Shown: positions 32,715-42,462 of the stretch, in pieces
How positions within the stretch are numbered: the first letter of the stretch is position 1
Layout of the letters: each line of letters opens with the position of its first letter
Assembly (NCBI GenBank): GCA_016188215.1
Contig: JACPIF010000008.1
Coordinates: forward strand, 1-56,438
Direction of reading: 5' to 3'
DNA: 56,438 nt
Source of the DNA: Candidatus Woesearchaeota archaeon
GTDB lineage: Archaea; Nanobdellota; Nanobdellia; Woesearchaeales; JACPIF01
Made by a program: the position numbers and the translations under genes
Notes under the pieces: model-generated
The model's database searches: none
What the model saw: the letters and a program-made list of their open reading frames with translations, nothing else
What the model was told of the DNA's origin: nothing

Positions 32715-33359
32715 TTAGATAATATTTCTGAGGTAGGCGGGTATTTCTCGCAGATCTGTAATTACTTTGTGGGCAAGGGAGAAGTCCTGATGTGCATTGT
32801 GCGCTGTTTTGTACCCTATTACATGCATTCCTGCAGCTCGTGCTGCATCGAACCCTTTTACACTATCTTCTACTGCAGCAACATTCCAAGGTATAACTCC
32901 TAGCTTCTGCGCACCCATCAAAAATCCATCCGGTCTTGGCTTACCATGCGAAACATGATCACCTGCAACAATCACTGTAAAATATGAAAGCATTTCTAGT
33001 CTCGTTAGAGCAAGCTCAACAAATCTCTGCTCACATCCAGTAACCAAACCCAGTTTATAGTTTCCGGATAGCTCACGCAGCACCTTCTGGGCGTGCGGCA
33101 TAGCTTGAAAACTCTGACCATAGTAAGTCTCTTGCTCTGCATCCTTTGCCTTGAGCATATCTGCTGCTGAGATGCTAGCCTTATACCTATCAATGGCTAT
33201 TGAAAACCATTCGTCATACTTAACTCCAAAAAATTCTCTAATCAGTTCAGGTGTAGCAGGGATTCCAAATCTCCTCAGGAATGCAATATCAATATCCACA
33301 CTAGGCCCCTCTGAATCCACCAAAGTTCCATCTTGGTCAAATAAAACAGCCTCAATCAT
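32715..33359 (-). CDS. HAD-superfamily hydrolase
   Basis: A 214-residue phosphatase-like protein. Motif I is LFDQDGTLVDSEG, motif II GLVTGCEQRFV, the motif III Lys is in HGKPRPDGFLMGAQKLG and motif IV VAAVEDSVKGFDAARAAG. The cap domain resembles beta-phosphoglucomutase/phosphoglycolate phosphatase. It is convergent with transaldolase, 4 bases apart. The substrate may be a sugar phosphate from the same pathway; this is a guess from position. Confidence 0.86.
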   Translation of the reverse strand: MIEAVLFDQDGTLVDSEGPSVDIDIAFLRRFGIPATPELIREFFGVKYDEWFSIAIDRYKASISAADMLKAKDAEQETYYGQSFQAMPHAQKVLRELSGNYKLGLVTGCEQRFVELALTRLEMLSYFTVIVAGDHVSHGKPRPDGFLMGAQKLGVIPWNVAAVEDSVKGFDAARAAGMHVIGYKTAHNAHQDFSLAHKVITDLREIPAYLRNII

Positions 33360-33413
33360 AAAGAGGCGCTTACTGCATATACTTTAAAATACTTATGCCA
33401 TTCACCTTTTACC

Positions 33414-33839
33414 ATGGATCAGCTCAGCAAGAAGCGCAGGATCGTGGAATTTCTCAAACAAAACAAAGTAGCAGTCCTTTCAACCATAACACCTGATGGA
33501 AAACCAGAATCTGCTACTGTCGAATATGTGTTAACAGACAAGCTGGAGATCATCTTCAATACCTTTGCAACCTATCGCAAATACAGGAACCTGAAGAATA
33601 ATGCGTCCGTAGCTATTGTTGTTGGTTTTAAAGATAAGACGGTGCAGTACGAAGGTTTGGCTGGTGAGGCTAAAGGAAAGGAACAAGAAGAGTGCAAAAA
33701 GCTTCATGCTTCCAGTATTAAGCACAAGACAAAGTTCCATGAGATGCCTGAAACCAGGTATTTCAAGGTGTCTCCAAAATGGATACGTTATGCGGATTAT
33801 TCTAAGAAACCGTGGGAATTGTTTGAGATATTATTTTAA
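33414..33839 (+). CDS. Pyridoxamine 5'-phosphate oxidase-related flavin protein
   Basis: A 141-residue split-barrel protein (PNPOx-like/DUF2470-free type). It has VAVLSTITPDGKPESATVEYVL, IIFNTFATYRKYRNLKNNASVAIVVG and a C-terminal KVSPKWIRYADY, as in small FMN- or F420-binding proteins. The reaction is unknown. It is divergent from the HAD gene and stands alone. Confidence 0.75.
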   Translation: MDQLSKKRRIVEFLKQNKVAVLSTITPDGKPESATVEYVLTDKLEIIFNTFATYRKYRNLKNNASVAIVVGFKDKTVQYEGLAGEAKGKEQEECKKLHASSIKHKTKFHEMPETRYFKVSPKWIRYADYSKKPWELFEILF

Positions 33840-33865
33840 ACCGGAAAGATTTGCATGACTATTCC

Positions 33866-33940
33866 AATATGTCCTCAATCCATGGAAATCAAAGATTTCC
33901 AGGGTGCCAAAAATGCATAGCATTTTTTAGCACGACGGAC
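33866..33940. repeat. Hairpin pair after the flavin protein gene
   Basis: The 148-base gap holds TGGAAATC (33883-33890), loop AAA, GATTTCCA (33894-33901), then GTGC-C-AAAAATGC (33904-33916), loop ATA, GCATTTTT-TA-GCAC (33920-33933). The lead-in CAATATGTCC is shared with the 51.4 kb element, and GGAC closes the block. The second stem with T-run may be a terminator. Confidence 0.4.
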
Positions 33941-33987
33941 TGCCTGTTTACGTAACGTTTTTATAGGCTATTCTAACTCTCTATAAT

Positions 33988-34935
33988 GTGGCAAAAGATA
34001 TAGAAATATCTGTGGTAATACCTGCATATAATGAGCAGGAGAATGTTGAGCTGCTGTACAGGAAGCTGAAGCCGGTTCTGGACAAGCTCAGGAAGAAGCA
34101 TGAGATCATCATTGTAGATGATGGCAGCACTGACAAGACTTTTGGAGTTCTGAAGCAGCTGCATGGTAAAGACAATTCTGTAAAAGTTATCAAGTTCCGC
34201 AGGAATTTCGGGCAGACTGCCGCATTTGATGCAGGCTTTAAGCAGGCTGCTGGCAATGTTATCATCACGATGGATGCTGACCTGCAGAATGATCCGGAGG
34301 ATATCCCCAAGCTGCTGGCAAAGCTTGATGAAGGATGGGATGTTGTTGCAGGATGGCGGGTCAACCGCAAGGATTCCTTTTCAAAGCGCATGTTCTCAAT
34401 ATTCGCGAACATGTTCAGGATGCTCCTGAATGACAAGCTCAGGATACATGATTCTGGGTGCTCGCTGAAAGCTTACAGGAAAGAGTGCCTTGATGACCTT
34501 GACCTGTATGGGGAGATGCACCGCTTTATCCCTTCATTGCTCGCATGGAAAGGGTTTAGGATAGCTGAGGTTGCGGTAAAGCATAACCCAAGGAAGTTCG
34601 GCAAGAGCAAGTATAACCTTACTAGATTATTGAAGGGTTTTCTGGATTTGCTTGTGGTCAATTTCTGGATGAAGTATTCTGCAAGGCCCATACATTTATT
34701 CGGCGGGTTTGGAGTTCTGTCATTAGTGGCTGGGTTCATCATTAATGTGTACATGGTATGGCTAAAATTCTGGCGAGGCGCAACATTATCAAACAGGCCG
34801 CTGCTATTACTCGGGGTCATGCTAGTGCTGCTCGGCGTCGTCCTTCTTGTGTTCGGCATACTGGCAGATATCATGGTGAAAGTATACTACAGAAGCCCGC
34901 GGACTGCATATAGCATAGAAAAGAAGCTGGAGTAG
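33988..34935 (+). CDS. GT2 glycosyltransferase with two C-terminal membrane helices
   Basis: A 315-residue family 2 enzyme of the polyprenyl-phosphate hexose synthase (DPMS/ArnC/GtrB) type. It shows VVIPAYNEQENVELLY, IIVDDGSTDKTF, metal motif MDADLQNDPEDI and HRFIPSLLAWKG, then two hydrophobic helices near residues 235-290. It starts at GTG 33988, about 25 bases after a TATA-like TTTTTATAGG; an ATG two bases earlier is out of frame. It is followed 3 bases later by an epimerase in the same operon. Confidence 0.9.
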   Translation: MAKDIEISVVIPAYNEQENVELLYRKLKPVLDKLRKKHEIIIVDDGSTDKTFGVLKQLHGKDNSVKVIKFRRNFGQTAAFDAGFKQAAGNVIITMDADLQNDPEDIPKLLAKLDEGWDVVAGWRVNRKDSFSKRMFSIFANMFRMLLNDKLRIHDSGCSLKAYRKECLDDLDLYGEMHRFIPSLLAWKGFRIAEVAVKHNPRKFGKSKYNLTRLLKGFLDLLVVNFWMKYSARPIHLFGGFGVLSLVAGFIINVYMVWLKFWRGATLSNRPLLLLGVMLVLLGVVLLVFGILADIMVKVYYRSPRTAYSIEKKLE

Positions 34936-34938
34936 AGC

Positions 34939-35877
34939 ATGAAAATCCTTGTAACAGGGGCTGCAGGGTTTATTGGCAGCCATGTTTCTGAAGCGCTGCT
35001 AAAAGAAGGGCATGATGTCATTGGCGTTGATAACCTTGACCCTTACTATGACATCAAGGCTAAAGAGGATAATCTTAAGCTTCTCAAGAGGCACAGGAAT
35101 TTTATATTCTATAAAGAGGATATACGCGATGCAGAAGCATTAAGGAAGATATTTTCCAAGGAAAAGCCTGATAAGGTTGCGCATCTGGCTGCAAAGGCAG
35201 GCGTAAGGCCTTCAATGGCTGAGCCTGAGACATACCGGCAGGTGAATGTGTCGGGGACAGAAAACCTGCTGAAGCTTGCCTGCGAGTTCAGGGCCAGGAA
35301 TTTTGTATTCGGTTCATCATCTTCTGTGTATGGGCTGCATGATGTGCCATTCAGGGAAGATGCTGAATTGGAGCCGATATCACCATATGCAGATACAAAG
35401 AAACAGGCAGAGGAATTATGCAGGCAATACCATGAGAAGTGCAACATGCCTGTAACAATCCTTCGCTTCTTTACAGTATACGGGCCGCGAGGCAGGCCGG
35501 ACATGGCTGTGTACAAATTCACTGCATTGATTAATGAAGGGAAGCAGGTTGAGGTGTACGGAGACGGGGAGACGAGCAGAGACTATACTTATGTGGATGA
35601 TATTGTCTCTGGTGTTGTGGCTGCTCTGGAAAAGAACTATCCATTTGAAATATTTAATCTGGGGAACAGTGCTACAGCCAAGCTTAGGGAGCTTATCAGC
35701 ACCATAGAGAAAGCACTGGGAAAAAAAGCTAAAATTAAGCAGATGCCGATGCAACCTGGAGACGTGCCTATCACCTATGCAGACATTTCAAAATCAAGAA
35801 AGATGCTGGGGTATAATCCTAAAACAAGGATAGAGGAAGGTGTCAGGAAGTTTGTTGAGTGGTACAAGCGGCATTAA
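34939..35877 (+). CDS. Nucleotide-sugar epimerase, UDP-glucuronate 4-epimerase-like
   Basis: A 312-residue extended SDR. It has the NAD-binding GAAGFIGSHVSEALL, GVDNLDPYYDIKAKEDNLKLL, catalytic SSSSVYG and Y-x3-K in SPYADTKKQAE, and GPRGRPDMAVYKFTALI. These features fit UDP-glucuronate/UDP-glucose 4-epimerases. It could make galacturonate or a related donor for the neighbouring transferases. It ends 4 bases into the convergent flippase gene. Confidence 0.87.
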   Translation: MKILVTGAAGFIGSHVSEALLKEGHDVIGVDNLDPYYDIKAKEDNLKLLKRHRNFIFYKEDIRDAEALRKIFSKEKPDKVAHLAAKAGVRPSMAEPETYRQVNVSGTENLLKLACEFRARNFVFGSSSSVYGLHDVPFREDAELEPISPYADTKKQAEELCRQYHEKCNMPVTILRFFTVYGPRGRPDMAVYKFTALINEGKQVEVYGDGETSRDYTYVDDIVSGVVAALEKNYPFEIFNLGNSATAKLRELISTIEKALGKKAKIKQMPMQPGDVPITYADISKSRKMLGYNPKTRIEEGVRKFVEWYKRH

Positions 35878-36851
35878 TGCTTTTTCTGGAATGATGTTGT
35901 TCTGAATCGGATGAATGAATAGATACCAAGTAATGCTGCGAACAGCAAGCTTACGGCATGAGTTGCAAAGCTTGAGGCAATAGCCAGTTCTTTTGAGACG
36001 CCCAGCAGGATGAAGGAAAGCGTCCAGTAGCCTTCATAAGTGCCAAGGCTGCCAATACCCTTTACAGGGATGGTTGCGGCTATGATATTAAGGGTGATGC
36101 CTACTACAACCGCAGCAACAGTGAGTTTGATGCCTACAGCTGCTATTAAGATATAATAGAAAATGAAATATGCAAACCAGATAGCATAGGAATATGCTAG
36201 CAAACCGCCTAAAATGTTCCTGGACTTGACTTTAGTGATAGCTTTAGAGATGGCCTGCAATTCCTTTACTAAGACCTGTATAAATCTGTATCTGGTTACA
36301 TTGGATCTCCTGAGCACATAAACAAGGATGCTGACAAAGCGATTCTCAAACGTAATGAATAATGCAAGGAATACTGCAACTAAGAAAATAATGGTGAATG
36401 CAGTCCATAGGATAGGCGCCAGGGTTTTTGAAGGCTCAATGAAGAATATGGCGATGAAAAAGAAGGTTATAATTGCAAAGAAATCAAAGATTCTAGCTAC
36501 TATGATGCTTGCTATGCCTTCTGCCACTGAAGTCTTTGAGCGCTTCATCAAATAGACATAGGCAATCTCGTTGCTCTTTCCAGGAAGAAGCCAATACAGC
36601 AGATTGGTCATATGCACAATATCAAGGAGGAACGAGATACAATATCGCCTTGACACCAACAGCTTGAACCTTAATGCGCGCAGGATGTTGCTGAACAGAT
36701 AGAAAAGTAAAGCAGATACAAGAGAAACCAGCGAAATGCTTGCAACAGCGTGCAAAATATCAGCTGGATTTGATTGCATAAGAAGAAGCCATACCAATGC
36801 TGCTGCAAGGAGGCTGCCGAGAGCTAGATTAACCATTAGCTTTCTGTCCAT
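35874..36851 (-). CDS. Flippase-like membrane protein (UPF0104/AglD-like region)
   Basis: A 325-residue protein with about eight membrane segments, matching the lysylphosphatidylglycerol synthase transmembrane (UPF0104) family. Supporting features are RALRFKLLVSRRY and LLYWLLPGKSNEIAYVYLMKRS. Archaeal relatives are linked to glycan-lipid movement across the membrane, a role inferred here from neighbours. It is divergent from the YfhO-like gene. Confidence 0.83.
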   Translation of the reverse strand: MDRKLMVNLALGSLLAAALVWLLLMQSNPADILHAVASISLVSLVSALLFYLFSNILRALRFKLLVSRRYCISFLLDIVHMTNLLYWLLPGKSNEIAYVYLMKRSKTSVAEGIASIIVARIFDFFAIITFFFIAIFFIEPSKTLAPILWTAFTIIFLVAVFLALFITFENRFVSILVYVLRRSNVTRYRFIQVLVKELQAISKAITKVKSRNILGGLLAYSYAIWFAYFIFYYILIAAVGIKLTVAAVVVGITLNIIAATIPVKGIGSLGTYEGYWTLSFILLGVSKELAIASSFATHAVSLLFAALLGIYSFIRFRTTSFQKKH

Positions 36852-36886
36852 TCGGAAATTGGGATAATGATGCTGATATAAATGTT

Positions 36887-36940
36887 GCGAAAACCTTCGG
36901 TTTTCGATACTAGGAACAAGTTCCTATGTTGTGGAACCAG
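36887..36940. repeat. Two-hairpin intergenic element, family 2 copy B
   Basis: CGAAAACC (36888-36895), loop TTC, GGTTTTCG (36899-36906), then TAGGAAC (36911-36917), loop AA, GTTCCTA (36920-36926), then TTGTGGAACC and a T-run. The order and several blocks match 11003-11055, and the first stem differs in a paired way. A TATA-like TCTTTTTAAACC follows directly, about 22 bases before the ATG at 36976. Confidence 0.5.
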
Positions 36941-36975
36941 CAATCTTTTTAAACCAAGTTCTACTTGTTCCTCAG

Positions 36976-39303
36976 ATGGGGGCTTTAATGCATATCAAAT
37001 CCTATACCGAGCGGATAAAGCCGCATCTGCCATACATGGCAATGTTTCTTGTCCTTACCATAATCATTGCATGGAGCTGGCTTTCACCATACCAGTTCCC
37101 CTGGGGGGAGCATGTCTCAAGCTACTACCCAAGAGCCCAGATCCTGAAGAATTCCATGATGCAGCATGGGGATTTCCTGCCGTTGTGGAGCCCTTACACC
37201 ATGTCAGGCACTCCTTATTTTGCCAAGGCAGATACTGTTACTGTTGGCAGCCTGCTTTATTTCTTTGTCATAATGATGCCTCCATTGCTTGCAGTGAAAT
37301 TGAATTACCTGCTGAACATATTCCTGGCAAGCCTGTTCATGTATATCCTGGTGCTGTACCTGGGATATGAGCGCAGGATTGCGTTTATTGCAGGCATGCT
37401 ATTCGTGCTCAATGGACTGTTTACCAAGGTCTTCATGTGGGGCTGGCAGACCACGATTGATGCGTATGTGCTCATGCCGCTTGCGTTGCTGTTTACCATT
37501 AAAGCAGTGATGGAAAAAGAATGGATACGCAACTCAATATTCCTTGCGATTATCTTTGCACTGCAGATTTACGGCGGGCCTGACCTGAAAGTATTTCTCT
37601 TTACTGCGCTGATGTTCGGATTCTACCTGCTGTTCTCGCTGATTGGGAAAGAATTCAGGAAGCGATTGGTGAAGATTGCATTAGTTGGAATACTGGTTGC
37701 ATTGCTGACCTTTGGCTTGACTGCATTCAAGATGCTGCCTGCAAAGGAGTACATAGATGCGAGCAGCAGGCCAAAAAGCAGCTTTGAGGAGGCGTCCAAA
37801 AGGACATTGTATTTCAAAGACTTCTTTACAAGATTGGTTGAGCCTGTCGGCAAGGGATTCGGAGAAATACGGAGGGATGGGGCAGGAGATCATATCGGCC
37901 TTGTAGCCGCAGGCTTAGCGCTGTTTGCGCTGTACCGCAGGCCAAAGCAGAAGCTTGTGTGGTTTTTGGCTTTCATTATCCTGTTTGCATTGCTCTTTGC
38001 AAACTCTTCCTTTGTGTTTTATTTCCTTTGGAAATACGTGCCGCCTTTTGACAGCTTCAGATATGCAGATAGGGCATTGGTGCTTTATGTGTTCGCTGCA
38101 TCTATACTTGCAGCTATCGGCGCAGCGGAAGTGCTGAGAGTCCTGCAAAAGAGGTATGACCCAAAAAAGATCAGGATATTTTATGCAATACTTGTTGGAT
38201 TGCTTTTTGTTAACCTTTACGTGTTCGGCTTCAATAATGTAGGTTTCGGGACAAGGTTCAGAGATTTCAGGCAGGTACTTGACAGCCATGAGATACTGAA
38301 GTATATTGCAGGGCAGCCCGGCATCTTCAGGATGCAGACTTTTGAGACTCGCGGCATTGACTGGGGGACTGAGGTATATACCATCCCCTATGATATCCAG
38401 CATATCTACGGGTATGAGGGGGCTTGGCTGGTTGAGTACATGAATGTCCACCTTGCATATGCCCTATCTGAGCCAGCAAAGTTCTGGGGAATGCTAAACG
38501 TGAAATACGTGACGAGCCAGCAGCCTTTGAACATAAGCGGATTTACGCTTGTGAAGCGGTTTGATGACTGCACTCTTTGCTACCCTGAACTGCAGCCTAT
38601 ACAGAAATCGTGGGGTCCTTATCTTTACGAAAACAAGGAATTCCTGCCAAGGGCAATTTTGGTAAGGGATGCAATACTAATCGCGGGCGAAGAGAATTCA
38701 GCAAAGCAATTAGTGTATGGCCTGATGCTGCAGCCGGGATTTAATCCTGAATCCACAGTCATCATCCTGGGGAAACAGCGCCTTAATGAGTATAGCGCCG
38801 ATGAGCTGCAGAGGTTTGCGGCAGTTGTACTGACGCAGGGATCCATTGACCAGAATTCAGGCTATCTGCTGCAGCAGTATAAGGATGCCGGGGGGATTAT
38901 CATGCCGGATGTGCTTGCAGGGAAAAACAGCATCAGCGGACAGGAGATTGCATCATTGCTCGCTAATCTCGGCAAAGAAACACTGCATGGGATTCCTGAC
39001 AATAATATTGAAGAAGCTGGCTTTGAAGAAAAAAGGGTGAGCATTACAAGAGATTTCCAGGGATTTTTGGTGATGTCTGAGCTCTACTCAATGTATCCTG
39101 GATGGCATGCTGCTGCAGATCGAAAAGATGCTTCAATTTATAGGGCAAATGGAGTTGCTTCTGCAGTTTATGTCCAGAATAATGAAAAGGTTGCGTTCAA
39201 TTATTTCCCGAATTCTTTGAAATTAGGATTAGCGATCACGCTGGCAACATTGCTCGCCATCATCTCCTTTTTTGTTTATAGCCGCTTTAAGCAGGTGGAA
39301 TAA
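36976..39303 (+). CDS. YfhO-like large membrane protein (paralogue 1)
   Basis: A 775-residue protein with about 12 membrane segments in the first 440 residues and a soluble C-terminal part ending in one more helix. The layout matches YfhO/GT-C-like bacterial membrane glycosyltransferases. The extracellular SYYPRAQILKNSMMQHGDFLPLW loop near the N-terminus and WGMLNVKYVTSQQPLNISG (about bases 38490-38540) are shared with the paralogue at 40090. ATG 36976 is preferred by TATA spacing; the frame is open further upstream through a hairpin element. Its role is probably sugar transfer to a surface glycan. Confidence 0.75.
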   Translation: MGALMHIKSYTERIKPHLPYMAMFLVLTIIIAWSWLSPYQFPWGEHVSSYYPRAQILKNSMMQHGDFLPLWSPYTMSGTPYFAKADTVTVGSLLYFFVIMMPPLLAVKLNYLLNIFLASLFMYILVLYLGYERRIAFIAGMLFVLNGLFTKVFMWGWQTTIDAYVLMPLALLFTIKAVMEKEWIRNSIFLAIIFALQIYGGPDLKVFLFTALMFGFYLLFSLIGKEFRKRLVKIALVGILVALLTFGLTAFKMLPAKEYIDASSRPKSSFEEASKRTLYFKDFFTRLVEPVGKGFGEIRRDGAGDHIGLVAAGLALFALYRRPKQKLVWFLAFIILFALLFANSSFVFYFLWKYVPPFDSFRYADRALVLYVFAASILAAIGAAEVLRVLQKRYDPKKIRIFYAILVGLLFVNLYVFGFNNVGFGTRFRDFRQVLDSHEILKYIAGQPGIFRMQTFETRGIDWGTEVYTIPYDIQHIYGYEGAWLVEYMNVHLAYALSEPAKFWGMLNVKYVTSQQPLNISGFTLVKRFDDCTLCYPELQPIQKSWGPYLYENKEFLPRAILVRDAILIAGEENSAKQLVYGLMLQPGFNPESTVIILGKQRLNEYSADELQRFAAVVLTQGSIDQNSGYLLQQYKDAGGIIMPDVLAGKNSISGQEIASLLANLGKETLHGIPDNNIEEAGFEEKRVSITRDFQGFLVMSELYSMYPGWHAAADRKDASIYRANGVASAVYVQNNEKVAFNYFPNSLKLGLAITLATLLAIISFFVYSRFKQVE

Positions 39304-40088
39304 TGGCGTGGGGATACATTCCTGGCCTGGAGCATGGATTTAGGGAACTTCTGCTGCGGCTTATAGGGCATCCGCACCCCAACGGCAGGACAAGAGCCAG
39401 GAAAGTGCTGCAACTGCTGGAGCGCAGGAAGACCCTTGACATAGGATGCGGAGAGGGCATTTTTTATTACGAGCTGAGCAGGCGCGGGATTGACATGAAG
39501 GGAATTGATTACTCGCTTGAGGCGCTCAGGAATATGAGGGAAAAGCTGAAAGCTGCACACGCAGAGCTGCAAGTGTGCAATGCCAATGCGCAGAAGCTGC
39601 CTTTCAAGGATGGAAGCTTTGAGCAGATCATCTGCCTGGATGTCCTGGAGCACCTGCCGGATGCGCAGGCTGCGCTTAAAGAAATGAGCAGGACGCTGCG
39701 GAAAAACGGAGCAGCCATTATAACAGTGCCCAATGAACTGTACCTCACAAAGCCCGTGCTGCCTATTAATTTCAAGGAGCACCTGAAAGCTATCGGGCAT
39801 GAGAGCGCAGGATTTGACTATAAGCAGCTCAAGGAGATGCTTGAAAAAGAAGGATTCAGGATAGTACGGCATGAGTACTATCTCAAGTTTTTCGGCAGAG
39901 TGATGACTGAACTTACATTCTGGCCCATAGGCGGCAAGAGGTTATGGAAAGCAAGGACAAAGATGTACAAGTACAGCTACCTTGCGTTTATAGCCTTTAT
40001 CCTTACCTATCCTGTAATGTTTCTTGATGATATTCTGCCAAACAGGAATGGAGGCATGATGGCAGTAAAGGCGGTGAAAGTGAAGTGA
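39303..40088 (+). CDS. Class I SAM-dependent methyltransferase
   Basis: A 261-residue enzyme. SAM-binding motif I is LDIGCGEGIFYYE (about residues 44-56), motif II is in GIDYSLEALRNM, and later motifs are CLDVLEHLPDAQ and LRKNGAAIITVPNE. A hydrophobic segment sits near residue 225. It overlaps the YfhO-like gene by one base (TAATG) and lies before the second one, so it likely methylates a sugar, lipid carrier or glycan end. The substrate is unknown. Confidence 0.87.
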   Translation: MAWGYIPGLEHGFRELLLRLIGHPHPNGRTRARKVLQLLERRKTLDIGCGEGIFYYELSRRGIDMKGIDYSLEALRNMREKLKAAHAELQVCNANAQKLPFKDGSFEQIICLDVLEHLPDAQAALKEMSRTLRKNGAAIITVPNELYLTKPVLPINFKEHLKAIGHESAGFDYKQLKEMLEKEGFRIVRHEYYLKFFGRVMTELTFWPIGGKRLWKARTKMYKYSYLAFIAFILTYPVMFLDDILPNRNGGMMAVKAVKVK

Positions 40089-40089
40089 T

Positions 40090-42462
40090 ATGGTGGTGAA
40101 AGCGTTTTTTGCAAGGAATAGAGAGCATGCGGTTTTTCTGAGCATGCTGATCATATCACTTCTTATTTTCTATAACCAGTTTATCTCAAGCGAGAGGACG
40201 CTGCTGGGAGAATTCAATATTGAAGGGATTGATTTATACCAGCAGATACGGACCGATGTGCTTACATACCACGAATTCCCTTACTGGATAAATGCGTGGC
40301 ACGGCGGTATGCCATTTTATCAGCATTCTGAGAAATCTGTTGTTTTCTATACAACGCTGATAGCGCTTATTTTTCCAAATCCCGTTGCTGGCATGAATTT
40401 CACCCTTTTCCTGCATGCGTTTTTGCTTGGCTTATTTGTGTATCTTGTGCTGGTGAAATTTGAGGTCAAGCCGCTATTTGCATTTGCTGCTGCATTCATG
40501 GTCATATACTCCAGATTCTTTAATTGGATAGCAGTATCATACGTCCATAGATATGGGCTGCTTGTGTGGCTGCCGCTACTGTTTTATTTTCTCTATAAAG
40601 CATGCTATGCTAATGAAAGAAAAAAATGGATACAATACTCATTATTCTCCGGGATTGTGCTGGCAGTGCAGTTTGCAACCGGCGGACTTGATTATTTCAT
40701 CTACCTTGTTGCGGTGTTCATTGCGGTCTTTGGCGTGTACCTTTTTGGCAAGAATTTTTTGCAGAGAGCAAAGAGGGTTGCATTGGTTTCTGCAATCCTG
40801 CTGATAGTATTCCTTGGGCTGTCTGCAATACGGCTGATGCCGCTGCTTGACTTTGAAAAGGTTTCCAGCAAGCAAGGTGATTTTACATATGAGCAGTTTA
40901 TCGGCAACAAGATCAACCTGAAAAGCCTGGGAGATTTCAGGGCGCAGGTGCTTGGCATAGGGCCGTCTCCGCAGGACCAGAATCTGGTGATTGGCATTAC
41001 CGGGCTGGCGTTGCTTATGTGCTCATCATTCTTGATACGGAAAAGAATTGTGATGACTCTTTGGGTGCTGGCGCTGCTCGGATTGCTGATGAGCACTGGA
41101 ACCTATATTTTATATCCAATGTGGAAGCTTATACCTGGCTTTTCAAAAGCACATCATGTGCACAGGGCCGCATTCCTATTTGTGTTTGCTACGCTTTTGC
41201 TGGCCGGAATTGGGTTGCAGTACATTGCTGATTGGCTGCAGAGGAAGTACAGGTTAAGCAGCATCAAGAGAAATGCATTAGTTGCAGGGATTATGGTATT
41301 GATATTGTTTGAGTTCTGGATTTTCCCTTGGCTGCATGATGAGATAAGCCCATGGAGGATTGACAAGAAGCTGCAGGATCCCGAGGCAAACTGGTATAAG
41401 CATTTGGAGCAGAATGCATTGTACCAATACCTTGCTGAGGAGAAGTTGGGCAATGAGGTATTCAGGATCAATAATTATGGCACTAATACTGTGAATGGGT
41501 TTGCAGGCATCTATGCAATGTTCCTCAACCAGGAGATACTGTACGGCAGCATCTCTATATGGATTCCTGAATACATGACAGAATATTTGACAATCTCTAA
41601 TCGGGAGCCGGCCAAGTTATGGGGGATGCTGAATACCAAGTATGTGTATTTCAACCAACCGCTAAATGTTTCCGGGCTGCGGCTTGTGAAGCGGTTTGAG
41701 GAATGCAGCTATTGCCTGCAGATGTATAATGTTGATTTTGGCGTTTCGGGACCGTACTTGTATGCTAATGAGATGTATTTGCCACGAGCGTATTATGCCA
41801 AGCATGCTGTCCTGCTTGTTGGAAATAAAAATGATGCGATAAATGCTATGTATAGCATCATGCTCTCTGATTTCTTTAATCCTGTCAATACTGTCCTGAT
41901 TTATGGCGGGGATAAGGCTGTTTCTGATTTTGACAGTGAATTTTTGAAGCACGTGGATGCCATTATTTTATTGAGCGGAACACTTGACCAAGAGGCTGTT
42001 GTCAAGTTGCAGGAATATTCGCAGCATGGCAAAATATTTCCTGATGTGCTTAAAGGAGAGAATTCAATCAATATGCAAGATTTGAGCAGCATGTTTGCAA
42101 GCTTTGGAGGAAGCTATGATGCTGTGGAGAAGGTTGAGATTACTAAATATACGGATAATTCAAGGATGCTTAAGACTGATACAAAGGGATGGCTTGTATT
42201 GTCAGAGAAGTTTTACCTATTCCCTGAATGGAAAGCAAGCTATGGAAACGAAATATTGGAGAATACAAGGGCAAATGGAGTGAATACCGTCTATTATATT
42301 GATGGGACTGCGCCACAGATGGAGATCAGGTATGTGCCTGATTCATTCAGGACAGGCATGATTATTAGTATTGCAACTGCTTTAGCAATCATCAGCTATT
42401 TTATCTGGCAAAGATTTAAATACAGAAGCGAAAGAAAAGCGAGGCATGGCGGGCAAAGTTAA
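40090..42462 (+). CDS. YfhO-like large membrane protein (paralogue 2)
   Basis: A 790-residue protein, same architecture as the gene at 36976. Shared blocks include AKLWGMLNTKYVYFNQPLNVSGLRLVKRFEE, here split for length, and the late SGTLDQEAVVKLQEYS region that parallels TQGSIDQNSGYLLQQYK. The closing part has a single membrane helix and basic tail. The two lie on either side of the methyltransferase, indicating duplication of a unit. It begins 2 bases after the methyltransferase stop. Confidence 0.75.
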   Translation: MVVKAFFARNREHAVFLSMLIISLLIFYNQFISSERTLLGEFNIEGIDLYQQIRTDVLTYHEFPYWINAWHGGMPFYQHSEKSVVFYTTLIALIFPNPVAGMNFTLFLHAFLLGLFVYLVLVKFEVKPLFAFAAAFMVIYSRFFNWIAVSYVHRYGLLVWLPLLFYFLYKACYANERKKWIQYSLFSGIVLAVQFATGGLDYFIYLVAVFIAVFGVYLFGKNFLQRAKRVALVSAILLIVFLGLSAIRLMPLLDFEKVSSKQGDFTYEQFIGNKINLKSLGDFRAQVLGIGPSPQDQNLVIGITGLALLMCSSFLIRKRIVMTLWVLALLGLLMSTGTYILYPMWKLIPGFSKAHHVHRAAFLFVFATLLLAGIGLQYIADWLQRKYRLSSIKRNALVAGIMVLILFEFWIFPWLHDEISPWRIDKKLQDPEANWYKHLEQNALYQYLAEEKLGNEVFRINNYGTNTVNGFAGIYAMFLNQEILYGSISIWIPEYMTEYLTISNREPAKLWGMLNTKYVYFNQPLNVSGLRLVKRFEECSYCLQMYNVDFGVSGPYLYANEMYLPRAYYAKHAVLLVGNKNDAINAMYSIMLSDFFNPVNTVLIYGGDKAVSDFDSEFLKHVDAIILLSGTLDQEAVVKLQEYSQHGKIFPDVLKGENSINMQDLSSMFASFGGSYDAVEKVEITKYTDNSRMLKTDTKGWLVLSEKFYLFPEWKASYGNEILENTRANGVNTVYYIDGTAPQMEIRYVPDSFRTGMIISIATALAIISYFIWQRFKYRSERKARHGGQS

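Noticed and set aside
33866-33940. Full member of the family 1 element
   Set aside because: It shares only the CAATATGTCC lead-in and the GTCC/GGAC ends; hairpin sizes and order differ.
34939-35877. This epimerase as the missing HldD of the heptose pathway
   Set aside because: Its motifs fit UDP-glucuronate-type 4-epimerases, and no HldD-like features were seen.
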